NCBI GenBank assembly: GCA_030529845.1
Contig: JAUMWB010000003.1
Coordinates: 186,001-250,000, forward strand
Length of the DNA stretch: 64,000 nucleotides
Direction of reading: 5' to 3'
DNA from: Rothia sp. (in: high G+C Gram-positive bacteria)
GTDB lineage: Bacteria; Actinomycetota; Actinomycetes; Actinomycetales; Micrococcaceae
Made by a program: the position numbers and the translations under genes. Under the pieces are notes generated by a model. It saw nothing but the letters and a program-made list of their open reading frames with translations. It made no database searches and had not been told where the DNA came from. Positions 29,782-38,275 of this stretch are shown piece after piece; position 1 is the first letter of the stretch, and every line of letters starts with the position of its first letter.

Positions 29782-31200
29782 GTGACTCTCAAAACAGACT
29801 ACGCATCACACAAGATTGTTATTCTCGGTGGTGGCCCTGGCGGCTATGAGGCCGCTCTTGTTGCCGCTAGCCACGGCGCCGATGTCACTATCATTGAAGA
29901 TAAGGGCATGGGTGGCTCGGCCGTCCTCACCGACGTCGTCCCCTCTAAGACCCTGATTGCCAGCGCGGACGCCCGCAACCGCTTTGGCAAGGCCCAGGAG
30001 CTTGCGATTTCGGTGGGGGACGATGACGCAGCCCCGCCTATCTCTGTTGACCTGGCCAAGGTTAACAAGCGCCTGATTGACTTAGCCCACCAGCAGTCCC
30101 ACGACATCAAGCGCACCCTGGAACGCAGTGGCGTGAAGGTCATTGACGGTCGGGGCAAGTTAGTAGACCGCCACACCGTGGAAGTTACCGATTCGACCGG
30201 CCTTACCTACGAGCTGACCACCGAATTCATTATTCTGGCGGTGGGCACCCACCCCCGCGAACTGCCCACCGCTCAGCCCGATGGCAAGCGGATTCTCAAC
30301 TGGACCCAGCTCTACTCCCTGGAAGAACTTCCTGAAGACCTCATTGTGGTTGGCTCGGGCGTCACCGGCGCGGAGTTCGCCTCAGCCTATAACGGGCTGG
30401 GTTCTCGGGTTACCCTGATTTCCTCCCGTGACCGGGTGCTGCCCGGTGAGGATGAGGACGCCGCGACCGTCCTTGAAAATGTTTTTGAACGCCGCGGTGT
30501 GCGCGTCATGCCCCGCTCTCGCGCAGAGGCAGCCTGCTACAACGAAGCCGGCGACGGTGTTATCGTCACCCTGGGGGACGGGCGCAAGGTTGCAGGCTCT
30601 CACGTACTCATTGCCGTCGGTTCTATTCCCAATACCGAAAATCTGGGCCTTGAGGACGCCGGGGTCGAGGTCAGCGAGTCGGGCCATATCAATGTGGACC
30701 GTGTCTCTCGCACTAGCATCCCCAATATCTATGCCGCCGGTGACTGTACCGGTGTTTACCCGCTGGCCTCCGTTGCAGCGATGCAGGGGCGTGTAGCTGT
30801 CTCACACATGCTGGGCGATATCGTCAAACCCCTGCGCACCCACCAGGTGGCGGCCAACATCTTCACTGCGCCTGAAATCGCCACCGTGGGTGTGAGCCAA
30901 AGCGAGATTGAATCGGGTAAGTACCAGGCAGATATGGTCATGTTGCCGCTGGCTACTAACCCCCGGGCCAAGATGATGGCGGTTGAGGATGGCTTCATCA
31001 AAATCTTTGCCCGTAAGCACTCTGGCACCGTTATCGGCGGCGTGGTGGTGGGGCCCCGCGCCTCAGAGCTGATTTTCCCGCTCTCGCTAGCAGTCGATAA
31101 GAAACTGCACGTGGACGATATTGCCGAAACCTTCACGGTCTACCCATCGCTGACTGGCTCTATCTCAGAAGCCGCGCGGCAGCTGCACACCATGCAGTAG
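29782..31200 (+). CDS. lpdA: NAD(P)H-quinone dehydrogenase, LpdA type
   Basis: A 472-residue FAD- and NAD(P)-binding flavoprotein related to lipoamide dehydrogenase but resembling mycobacterial LpdA (Rv3303c), which reduces quinones. The FAD motif is VILGGGPGGYEAALVAASHG and the NAD motif VVGSGVTGAEFASAYNGLG; AAGDCTGVYPLASVAAMQGR closes the FAD site. Where lipoamide dehydrogenases have a CxxxxC redox pair, this protein reads GMGGSAVLTDVVPSK, with no cysteines, so dithiol chemistry is excluded. The GTG at 29782 fits a leaderless start; another GTG lies at 29764. punA-lpdA neighbourhood is also seen in mycobacteria. Confidence 0.92.
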   Translation: MTLKTDYASHKIVILGGGPGGYEAALVAASHGADVTIIEDKGMGGSAVLTDVVPSKTLIASADARNRFGKAQELAISVGDDDAAPPISVDLAKVNKRLIDLAHQQSHDIKRTLERSGVKVIDGRGKLVDRHTVEVTDSTGLTYELTTEFIILAVGTHPRELPTAQPDGKRILNWTQLYSLEELPEDLIVVGSGVTGAEFASAYNGLGSRVTLISSRDRVLPGEDEDAATVLENVFERRGVRVMPRSRAEAACYNEAGDGVIVTLGDGRKVAGSHVLIAVGSIPNTENLGLEDAGVEVSESGHINVDRVSRTSIPNIYAAGDCTGVYPLASVAAMQGRVAVSHMLGDIVKPLRTHQVAANIFTAPEIATVGVSQSEIESGKYQADMVMLPLATNPRAKMMAVEDGFIKIFARKHSGTVIGGVVVGPRASELIFPLSLAVDKKLHVDDIAETFTVYPSLTGSISEAARQLHTMQ

Positions 31201-31216
31201 GCTCATCGGCCATAAG

Positions 31217-31253
31217 AAAACCGCCCGTTCCTCTTGAAGGAGCGGGCGGTTTT
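31217..31253 (+). terminator. Terminator after lpdA
   Basis: A 15-base-pair stem with one G-U pair (AAAACCGCCCGTTCC at 31217-31231) ends in GGTTTT, 16 bases past the lpdA stop. Confidence 0.85.
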
Positions 31254-31305
31254 GGTGGTGCCTTGGCTCTATATGTGTATGGAAGCTGCAAGCACGGGTG
31301 GGGGC

Positions 31306-31397
31306 GGGCTCGCAGCGAAGCTGCTGGCTCGGGGCTGGCGTGAATCGCCTGTGAGTGCTATCGAACCGGCGAGAGGGTCGGCAGCGAGCGTGAGCCC
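31306..31397. repeat. Dispersed palindrome-ended repeat, copy 1
   Basis: About 92 bases, roughly 90 percent identical by eye to the element at 43598-43694. Its ends, GGGCTCGC and GTGAGCCC, are near-perfect inverted repeats. It lies between the convergent ends of lpdA and the MFS gene. Confidence 0.8.
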
Positions 31398-31425
31398 GGC
31401 CTACCTTTGGTCTAAATCCTTAAAC

Positions 31426-32820
31426 CTACTTAGCGCGGGCCATAGTGGTTAGGTCCACGTCGCGGGTTTCATGGGTGATGGCCATGAAGATCAGGGTCAG
31501 TAGACCCGCTCCGGCCAGGTAGAGGCCAACCGCACCCACACCGCCGTTGGCGTTGAGCCAGACCGCTGCGTAGGGGGTCAGGGCCGCACCGAGGATGGAT
31601 GCAACGTTGTAGCTGATGCCCGAAGCGGTGTAGCGGACGTTGGTGGGGAAGAGCTCGGGCAGGTAGGCGCTCATGGAGCCGAAGGTCAGGCCCATGAGGG
31701 TCATGCCGATGGCCATGAAGAGGACGATGCGGCCGGTGTTGGCGTCCTCACCGGTGCCTACAAGGGCGGGGTCCATGAGGAAGCCGAAGGAGAGGCCGAA
31801 GATGATGATGGCGCCGGTGATAGCCAGCTGGGAGGAGCGGCGTCCGTACTTGTCAGCTAGCCAGCCGGAGACAGGAACCATGGCTGCGAAGAAGAGGATA
31901 GTGATGAGCTGGATGATGAGGAATTCGCGGTAGGCGATACCCAGGCCGCCCTTTTCTACTGCGCCGATGCCGAAGGAGAGGATCCAGGCGGTCATGAGGT
32001 AGAAGAGCACATAGGTGGCCAGCATGATAAAGGTGCCCTGAATCATGGGCCACCAGGCGACCTTGAAGGCTTCTGCCAAGGGGGTCTTGACCTTTTCATC
32101 CTTTTCGAGGGCCTGCTTGAAGATCGGGGTTTCTTCTAGCTTGAAGCGGACGTAGAGGCCAACGGCGACCATGATAATGGAAGCAATGAAGGGGATACGC
32201 CAGCCCCAGACCAGGAAGTTGTGGTCGATGGTGTCGCCGGCGGCCAGGGAAGTGAAGCCCATGGTGACGGTCAGAAGCAACATGAAGCCGTTGGCCAGGA
32301 TGAAGCCGAACGGGGCACCTAGCTGGGGCCACATGGCGGCGCGGGCCCGCTTTCCTTCTTCAGCGTATTCGGTAGCCAGCAGAGCTGCGCCTGACCATTC
32401 GCCGCCCAGGCCCAGGCCCTGGCAGAAGCGCAGGATGGTCAGCATGGCCGGCGCCCACAGACCGATCTGGTAGTAGGTGGGCAGTAGGCCGATGAGGAAG
32501 GTGGCGATACCCATGGTCAGGAGTGCGCCGACCAGGGTTGCCTTGCGTCCTACCTTGTCACCGAAGTGGCCAAAGACAATGGAACCGATGGGGCGGGCGA
32601 TGAAGGCCGCGCCGAAGGTCGCCATGGATGCCAGTAGCTTGGCGGTGTCGTCCTCGCCGGTGAAGAAGAGGGCGGGGAAGACCGCCACGGCTGCGGTGGC
32701 GTAGATGTAAAAGTCGTAGAACTCGATGGTGGTGCCGATGAGCGAGGCCATGATGACGCGGCTGCGGGGCACGGTCTGCTCGGCGGCAGAAGAGGCCGGG
32801 GAGGTGACTGTTGTGCTCAC
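31426..32820 (-). CDS. MFS metabolite:H+ symporter (MHS family)
   Basis: A 464-residue 12-helix transporter of the metabolite:proton symporter family, which includes ShiA, ProP, KgtP and alpha-ketoglutarate or dicarboxylate carriers. MASLIGTTIEFYDFYIYATA is the family's first helix, followed by FGHFGDKVGRKATLV, the MFS loop motif, and GLGLGGEWSGAALLATEYAE, a hallmark of MHS proteins. The second half has LADKYGRRSSQLA. The substrate cannot be predicted. The GTG at 32820 is the start. Its end converges on lpdA across the repeat element. Confidence 0.9.
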   Translation of the reverse strand: MSTTVTSPASSAAEQTVPRSRVIMASLIGTTIEFYDFYIYATAAVAVFPALFFTGEDDTAKLLASMATFGAAFIARPIGSIVFGHFGDKVGRKATLVGALLTMGIATFLIGLLPTYYQIGLWAPAMLTILRFCQGLGLGGEWSGAALLATEYAEEGKRARAAMWPQLGAPFGFILANGFMLLLTVTMGFTSLAAGDTIDHNFLVWGWRIPFIASIIMVAVGLYVRFKLEETPIFKQALEKDEKVKTPLAEAFKVAWWPMIQGTFIMLATYVLFYLMTAWILSFGIGAVEKGGLGIAYREFLIIQLITILFFAAMVPVSGWLADKYGRRSSQLAITGAIIIFGLSFGFLMDPALVGTGEDANTGRIVLFMAIGMTLMGLTFGSMSAYLPELFPTNVRYTASGISYNVASILGAALTPYAAVWLNANGGVGAVGLYLAGAGLLTLIFMAITHETRDVDLTTMARAK

Positions 32821-32928
32821 GTGAACTCTCTAGTGGTGTAAGGATTGTGTTGTATGGTTTTACTCTAAAACCGGAGTCCTCTATGTGAAACTTAGATTCC
32901 ACTATATGAGCATGGGGTGGGGTAAAGA

Positions 32929-32960
32929 TAGGCCCCTCTGCCTGGCGGCAAAGGGGCCTA
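32929..32960 (-). terminator. Terminator after the carboxylase alpha gene
   Basis: TAGGCCCCT (32929-32937) pairs perfectly with AGGGGCCTA (32952-32960), about 21 bases past the stop of the minus-strand gene. Confidence 0.65.
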
Positions 32961-32981
32961 ACTGAGCTTGTATTCGCAGGT

Positions 32982-34799
32982 TTACTTGATGGTTGCGATA
33001 ATCGCCCCGGCAGAGACGGTATCGCCTGCCTTGAGCTTCAGCCCGGTGACCTTACCGGCCTTGTGGGCGGTGATGGGCTGCTCCATCTTCATAGCTTCTA
33101 GCACCACAATCAGGTCGCCTTCAGCTACCTTGGTGCCGTCCTTGACCGCTACCTTGACGATAGTGCCCTGCATGGGACTGGTGAGCTCGTTGCTGTTGGC
33201 AGAGCCGGACGCCCCGCCGCGGCTTGAACGAGACTTGCGGGCCTTCGAAGCGGCAGCAGGCTTGGCTGAGGTGCCACCGATAGCGGGCAAGACAACTTCC
33301 ATGCGCTTGCCGTTGACCTCAACAGTGATTTTCTGCCGTTCCTCGTCAGCCTCGGGCAGGCTGAGGGCACCGTCGTAGGTGGGCAAGGTGTTCTTAAATT
33401 CGGTTTCAATCCAGTGGGTGTGAACGGCGAAATCACCGCCGGGGGCAGGGGCAAAGGCAGGCTCATCGAGCACCGCGCGGTGGAAGTTGGCAACGGTGGG
33501 CATGCCCTCAATGACTAGCTCACCCAGGGCCCGCTTGGCCCGCTGCAGGGCCTGTTCGCGGGTTGCGCCGGTGACAATGAGCTTGGCAATCATGGAGTCA
33601 AAGTTGCCGCTGACGGTATCACCGGCAACCACGCCGGAGTCCCAGCGCACGCCGGGGCCAGAAGGCACAACCAGCTTCTCGATGGTGCCGGGGGAGGGCA
33701 TGAAGCTGCGGCCGGCGTCCTCACCGTTGATGCGGAATTCAAAGGAGTGGCCGCGCACCGCGGGATCGGTGGGCTCAATGGTCTCACCTCGGGCAATACG
33801 GAACTGCTCGCGCACCAGGTCAATGCCGGTGACTTCTTCGGATACCGGGTGCTCCACCTGCAGTCGGGTATTGACCTCAAGGAAGGAGATGGTGCCGTCG
33901 GTGCCCACCAGGAATTCGCAGGTGCCAGCACCCTGGTAGCCAGCCTCGCGCAAGATAGCCTTGGAAGCCTCGTAGAGACGCTCATTCTGCTCGCCGGTCA
34001 GGTAGGGGGCAGGGGCTTCTTCTACCAGCTTCTGATTGCGGCGCTGCAGGGAGCAGTCGCGGGTGGATACCACCACAACGTTGCCGTGGGCATCGGCCAG
34101 GCACTGGGTTTCCACGTGGCGGGGGGAATCTAGGAAGCGCTCGATGAAGCACTCGCCACGACCAAAGGCAGCAATAGCCTCGCGGACTGCTGATTCGTAA
34201 AGCTCGCCGATGCCTTCGCGCTCACGGGCGACCTTGATGCCGCGTCCGCCGCCACCGAAGGCTGCCTTGATGGCAACGGGCAGGCCGTACTCGTCCGCAA
34301 AAGCCTCAACCTCTGCTGCGCTCTTGACCGGGTCTTTGGTGCCGGGTACCAGCGGAGCACCGACCTTCTCGGCGATATGGCGGGCAGCTACCTTATCGCC
34401 CAGGCGGTTGATGGATTCTGGGGATGGGCCGATCCAGGTGAGGCCGGCATCAATGACCTGCTGGGCGAACTGGGCGTTCTCGGAGAGGAAACCATAGCCG
34501 GGGTGTACGGCATCAGCACCGGAACGTTTGGCAACCTCAAGCAGCTTATCCATGACCAGGTAGGACTCAGCCGCAGTGGTGCCACCGAGCGCGTAAGACT
34601 CATCGGCTAACAGCACGTGCTGGGCCTCGCGGTCGGGGTCAGCGTAGACAGCGACGGTTGCTAGCCCCTCGTCCTGGGCGGCACGAATAACGCGAACAGC
34701 AATTTCACCGCGGTTAGCAATCAGTACCTTGCTGACGGGGCCGGTGTGGCGCCCCTTCACCGGGGTAAAGGCCTGGGCCAGGTCGTTATGTGCAGTCAC
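32982..34799 (-). CDS. accA3: Acyl-CoA carboxylase alpha chain (biotin carboxylase + BCCP)
   Basis: A 605-residue subunit that carboxylates its own biotin and passes the group to the beta chain to make malonyl- or methylmalonyl-CoA. The biotin carboxylase part starts at [20 protein letters not shown] and has the ATP-grasp loop [12 protein letters not shown] and [14 protein letters not shown]. The C-terminal biotinyl domain carries the target lysine in [11 protein letters not shown]. An 18-residue extension precedes the conserved start. The partner subunits are at 41518-43451 and the biotin ligase at 44134. maf lies immediately upstream. Confidence 0.96.
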   Translation of the reverse strand: MTAHNDLAQAFTPVKGRHTGPVSKVLIANRGEIAVRVIRAAQDEGLATVAVYADPDREAQHVLLADESYALGGTTAAESYLVMDKLLEVAKRSGADAVHPGYGFLSENAQFAQQVIDAGLTWIGPSPESINRLGDKVAARHIAEKVGAPLVPGTKDPVKSAAEVEAFADEYGLPVAIKAAFGGGGRGIKVAREREGIGELYESAVREAIAAFGRGECFIERFLDSPRHVETQCLADAHGNVVVVSTRDCSLQRRNQKLVEEAPAPYLTGEQNERLYEASKAILREAGYQGAGTCEFLVGTDGTISFLEVNTRLQVEHPVSEEVTGIDLVREQFRIARGETIEPTDPAVRGHSFEFRINGEDAGRSFMPSPGTIEKLVVPSGPGVRWDSGVVAGDTVSGNFDSMIAKLIVTGATREQALQRAKRALGELVIEGMPTVANFHRAVLDEPAFAPAPGGDFAVHTHWIETEFKNTLPTYDGALSLPEADEERQKITVEVNGKRMEVVLPAIGGTSAKPAAASKARKSRSSRGGASGSANSNELTSPMQGTIVKVAVKDGTKVAEGDLIVVLEAMKMEQPITAHKAGKVTGLKLKAGDTVSAGAIIATIK

Positions 34800-34908
34800 T
34801 ATGAAAGCTCCTCGGGTTATCGTGCCGTGCTGGCGTGCCGTTACTGGCTATGACGCATTATGAGCAGGCGCCGGGTGGCGGCGCCTCACAAAAGTCGTAT
34901 CTTGAAAT

Positions 34909-35619
34909 TTATCGCGAATTTTTCCAAATGTCGCTGATTGAAACACCAAAGTTAGCCAGCATTGTGCGTAGGGCATGCACCGAAAGCCCCACTACGGTGT
35001 GGTATTCGCCCTCAATTCCCTTAATGAAGGCCGCACCGAAACCGTCGATTGTGAAGGATCCAGCCACCCACAGGGGCTCGCCGGTGGCCACGTAGCGCCG
35101 GGCTTCTTCGTCGCTGAAGGTGTCGAAGTGGACGGTTGCCGTGCGCAACTCGCTGGCCTCGGGGTGCTTACTAGCTGCTGTGTTCTGGGTAGCCTCGCGG
35201 GTATCGACCAGCCAATGCCCGGTGTGGAGCTGCCCGCTGCGTCCGCTCATAGAGGTGATACGTTCTAAAGCTTTCTCGGCGCTACCGGGCTTGCCGTAAG
35301 CGACACCGTCGAGCTCGAAAACAGAATCGCAGCCCAGGACCAGGGCACCGGCCGCTTCAGGCAGGGCTGCAACAGCCTGTGCCTTAGCCTTGGCTAGGAG
35401 CTGAGCTGTTTGTGCAGGTGTGATGTCGCCCAGTCCGGCCTCGTAAGCAGCCTGCTGGGCCTCGCGCAGGGCAGCGTCCTCATCGACATCGCTGATAATG
35501 ACGGTGAAGCGGACGCCGGCGTCCTCCAGGAGCTTTTTGCGGGCAGGGGATGAGGAGGCAAGGACGAGCCGCACCGGCTGTTCGCCCGCCGCGGCTGGGG
35601 TTTCAGTGGGTTTCTGCAT
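34909..35619 (-). CDS. maf: Maf family nucleotide pyrophosphatase
   Basis: A house-cleaning pyrophosphatase acting on non-canonical or pyrimidine NTPs. Of 236 residues, RLVLASSSPARKKLLEDAGV is the Maf signature; GCDSVFELDGVAYGKPG and SGRSGQLHTGH follow, and the C-terminus has GSFTIDGFGAAFIKGIEGEY. It is some 20 residues longer than the Escherichia coli type, with an N-terminal extension and a Thr/Ala-rich insertion near residue 165. maf near accA3 and accD is a common actinobacterial grouping. The gap to accA3 is 109 bases. Confidence 0.94.
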   Translation of the reverse strand: MQKPTETPAAAGEQPVRLVLASSSPARKKLLEDAGVRFTVIISDVDEDAALREAQQAAYEAGLGDITPAQTAQLLAKAKAQAVAALPEAAGALVLGCDSVFELDGVAYGKPGSAEKALERITSMSGRSGQLHTGHWLVDTREATQNTAASKHPEASELRTATVHFDTFSDEEARRYVATGEPLWVAGSFTIDGFGAAFIKGIEGEYHTVVGLSVHALRTMLANFGVSISDIWKNSR

Positions 35620-35755
35620 GGGTAACAGTCTAGTGGCTGGAGCAGTCGCAGTTGGTGGTCGGCAGGTGTAGGCTCAACTAGATACTGTTTAGATAGGCTT
35701 TTGCAGGCTGACATTGCTATCTTAGGCCAGAGAAAAAGACATGAAAGATTAATCT

Positions 35756-36067
35756 GTGACTGATTCTGACATCCGACTCTGTTCTCTTAAAGAGGTTAGT
35801 GACATGGTGGGCCGTCCGCTGGCTCAGGCGCAGATGCTGGATTGGGCTCAAAAGGCTGTTGTCTTGCGGCAAATCGATGCCCAGCCTACTAGAGGCCCGG
35901 CAAGGCGTACCTGGTATGGATTTGATATGGCAGCTGAAATGTCTGAAGATGCTGAAACCATTGCCAACAATCATGAGTCAGTAGCAGATTTGTGGGGCGA
36001 GAGATTGGTCGGCGTGTTGGTACTGAGGGTGACGCTAAACAGGGCGTCAGGATGCAGCGACTTCTGA
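35756..36067 (+). CDS. Hypothetical protein (weakly supported)
   Basis: A possible 103-residue protein starting at a GTG. It is hydrophilic with no signal or membrane segment. SLKEVSDMVGRPLAQAQMLD could be the first helices of a helix-turn-helix, and PTRGPARRTWYGFDMAAEMS is the most structured remainder. I recognise no family. It has no good ribosome binding site, and the sequence composition is only partly like its neighbours, so it may be non-coding or a fragment. Confidence 0.35.
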   Translation: MTDSDIRLCSLKEVSDMVGRPLAQAQMLDWAQKAVVLRQIDAQPTRGPARRTWYGFDMAAEMSEDAETIANNHESVADLWGERLVGVLVLRVTLNRASGCSDF

Positions 36068-36080
36068 TGAGCTGCAAGTG

Positions 36081-36099
36081 ATAGGTTAGGTAAACCTAG
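36081..36099 (+). promoter_or_regulatory. Possible DtxR/IdeR iron box
   Basis: ATAGGTTAGGTAAACCTAG matches the 19-base iron-box consensus TWAGGTWAGSCTWACCTWA at about 15 positions, by hand. It lies about 40 bases before the ATG of the following gene, a normal operator position. Confidence 0.45.
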
Positions 36100-36138
36100 A
36101 CTCGAATTCCTTTCTGACAGAAAGAAGGCAGTATCGTT

Positions 36139-36456
36139 ATGAATCTTGTAAAGAATCATAAACTCTTTTTTCTCTCCTTCTGTTTTTGGCTATTTTTGAT
36201 GGCTTTTGAATATTTCGTCCGTTTTACTGCTGGGATAGCTTGCCATACTTCAAATGAGTATATTCAAGGCGAAGCCTATTGGGGGTTTTTCCCTGTAATT
36301 GGAACTCGTTGTGTATGGGATAGCCTGCCTGATGGGGTGAGTGCTTATTCTGGTCCTGGCCTTACAACGGTGGCTGCTCCGGTGATTCTGTGCGCGTGGT
36401 TGTTAGAGGCTTGGTTGCAGGGGCAGAAGAAGAAAGAAGCTTATTCCAAAGGGTAG
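36139..36456 (+). CDS. Small membrane protein of unknown function
   Basis: A 105-residue protein not recognised as any family. Hydrophobic segments LFFLSFCFWLFLMAFEYFV at residues 9-28 and VAAPVILCAWLLEAWLQ at about 78-95 flank an extracytoplasmic-type loop that has two cysteines (GIACHTSNEY and GTRCVWDSL), which could form a disulfide. The tail is basic. GAAAGAAGG before the ATG is a strong ribosome binding site, supporting a real gene. A possible iron box lies upstream. Composition is AT-richer than neighbours. A hairpin ends it at 36462. Confidence 0.7.
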   Translation: MNLVKNHKLFFLSFCFWLFLMAFEYFVRFTAGIACHTSNEYIQGEAYWGFFPVIGTRCVWDSLPDGVSAYSGPGLTTVAAPVILCAWLLEAWLQGQKKKEAYSKG

Positions 36457-36461
36457 ATGGA

Positions 36462-36488
36462 GCAGGCTCACAGCGAGCGTGAGCCTGC
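36462..36488. repeat. Minimal hairpin form of the dispersed repeat
   Basis: GCAGGCTCAC and its exact complement GTGAGCCTGC flank a 7-base loop, AGCGAGC. Both ends match those of the 95-base elements at 31306 and 43598, as if the middle had been deleted. It may act as a terminator between the small gene and the convergent aldehyde dehydrogenase. Confidence 0.7.
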
Positions 36489-36530
36489 GGAACCCCTTAT
36501 GAATAAGCCTCAAGCTATCAGGGGCAAGTT

Positions 36531-38054
36531 TTAGAAGAGCCCCATCGGCTTATCTGAGTAGCTGACCAGCATGTTCTTGGTCTGCTGGTAGTGGGCCAGC
36601 ATCATCAGGTGGGTCTCGCGGCCGATGCCTGACTTCTTGTAGCCACCGAAAGCGGCATGGGCCGGGTAATTATGGTAGTTGTTGATCCAGACACGGCCAG
36701 CCTGAATGGTGCGCCCTGCCCGGTAGGCGGTGTTCTGATCGCGCGTCCAGACGCCCGCACCCAAACCGTAGTCAGTGTCATTGGCAATACGCATGGCCTC
36801 ATCAAAATCAGTGAAAGAGGTAGTAGCCAGAACCGGGCCAAAAATCTCTTCCTGGAAGATACGCATGTCGTTGCTACCGGCAAAAACGGTAGGCTGAATG
36901 TACCAGCCGTCTGCCAGGTCGCCACCCAGCTCGCAGGCATCACCGCCGACGAGAACGTCCGCGCCCTCGTCCTTACCAATCTTCAGGTAACCGGTAATCT
37001 TGTCCCACTGCTCCTTCGACGCCTGGGCGCCCACCATGGTCTCGGTATCCAGCGGGTTGCCCTGCTTCATAGCCTTTACGCGCTCAATGCCGGCCTCCAG
37101 GAAGGAATCGTGAATCGGCTTCTGAATCAGCGCACGCGAGGGGCAGGTGCAGACCTCGCCCTGGTTGAGGCCAAAGGAGGCAAAGCCCTCCAGAGCCTTG
37201 TCGTAGAAGGAATCCTTCTCGGCGGCAACGTCGGCAAAGAAGACATTAGGGGACTTGCCGCCCAGCTCCAGGGTTACCGGGATGATGTTGTCGGCAGCAG
37301 CCTTCATGATGATAGAACCGGTGGTGGTCTCACCGGTAAAAGCAATCTTGCGGATGCGCTTGCTACCAGAGAGGGCAGCGCCAGCCTCGGGGCCAAAACC
37401 GTTCACAATGTTCAGCACACCGGCGGGTAGGACGTCCTTCCATAAATCCACCAGGTAGAGCACCGAAACCGGGGTCTGCTCCGCGGGCTTGAGCACAATG
37501 GTATTGCCCGCTGCCAGGGCTGGGGCGATCTTCCAGATAGCCATGAGAATGGGGAAGTTCCAGGGAATAATCTGCCCCACCACGCCCAGGGGCTCGTGGA
37601 AGTGGTAGGCTACGGTATTCTCGTCAATCTCTGATAGGCGGCCTTCCTGGGTGCGAATAGCGGACGCGAAGTAGCGCAGGTGGTCAACGCCCAGCGGGAT
37701 GTCTGCGGCTAGAGTCTCGCGTACAGGCTTACCGTTCTCCCAGGTCTCAGCTACCGCAATGGACTCCAGATTATCTTCCATAATTTGGGCCAGCTTGAGC
37801 AACAGGTTAGCGCGCTCGGTAGGGGAGGTCTTGCCCCAGGTCTCAAAGGCCTTCCAGGCTGCGTCAATAGCCTTATCGATATCAGCTGCGGTACCGCGGG
37901 CTACCTCTGCAAAGGGCTTGCCATTGACCGGGGAGATATCTTCAAAATACTGGCCCTCGGCCGGGGCTGCCCACTCACCCCCGATGAAGTGGTCGTAGCG
38001 GGACTTGAACGTGGTGATGGAATCTGCTGAGCCGGGTGCGGCGTAAACAGTCAT
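36531..38054 (-). CDS. Aldehyde dehydrogenase (ExaC/AldB type)
   Basis: An NAD(P)-dependent aldehyde dehydrogenase of 507 residues, of the ExaC/acetaldehyde dehydrogenase group. [35 protein letters not shown] with the general-base Glu, and [13 protein letters not shown] with the catalytic Cys are all present, as is [13 protein letters not shown]. The group usually oxidises acetaldehyde or chloroacetaldehyde. AAGGAGAG precedes the ATG at 38054. It diverges from the symporter gene, which suggests shared control. The substrate is inferred from subfamily resemblance only. Confidence 0.92.
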   Translation of the reverse strand: MTVYAAPGSADSITTFKSRYDHFIGGEWAAPAEGQYFEDISPVNGKPFAEVARGTAADIDKAIDAAWKAFETWGKTSPTERANLLLKLAQIMEDNLESIAVAETWENGKPVRETLAADIPLGVDHLRYFASAIRTQEGRLSEIDENTVAYHFHEPLGVVGQIIPWNFPILMAIWKIAPALAAGNTIVLKPAEQTPVSVLYLVDLWKDVLPAGVLNIVNGFGPEAGAALSGSKRIRKIAFTGETTTGSIIMKAAADNIIPVTLELGGKSPNVFFADVAAEKDSFYDKALEGFASFGLNQGEVCTCPSRALIQKPIHDSFLEAGIERVKAMKQGNPLDTETMVGAQASKEQWDKITGYLKIGKDEGADVLVGGDACELGGDLADGWYIQPTVFAGSNDMRIFQEEIFGPVLATTSFTDFDEAMRIANDTDYGLGAGVWTRDQNTAYRAGRTIQAGRVWINNYHNYPAHAAFGGYKKSGIGRETHLMMLAHYQQTKNMLVSYSDKPMGLF

Positions 38055-38238
38055 TGTCTCTCCTTTGAGTTATGTCTGACTGCGGGTAGGCAACCAGGGC
38101 CTACCCGTTCATAAAAAGCACATAAAAGTAACTTGAATCACAGTTTAGTGGTGGGTTGTGTAAAAGTGAAGAGCGCTACATGAAAAACCCTGTCGGTCTG
38201 TGACCTACAGCAAAATATGTCCTAGCTTTACACCCCGA

Positions 38239-38267
38239 TTCACAAGCCTCAACCCCCGGCGTACAGT
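38239..38267 (+). promoter_or_regulatory. Promoter of the symporter gene
   Basis: TTCACA (38239-38244) and TACAGT (38262-38267) are spaced by 17 bases. Transcription would begin near 38274, only about two bases before the ATG at 38276, so the mRNA would be nearly leaderless. Confidence 0.5.
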
Positions 38268-38275
38268 GGTGAGAC

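Noticed and set aside
31234-31452. Small plus-strand reading frame through the dispersed repeat
   Set aside because: It begins inside the lpdA terminator and is made largely of the repeat element; no ribosome binding site or protein-like composition.
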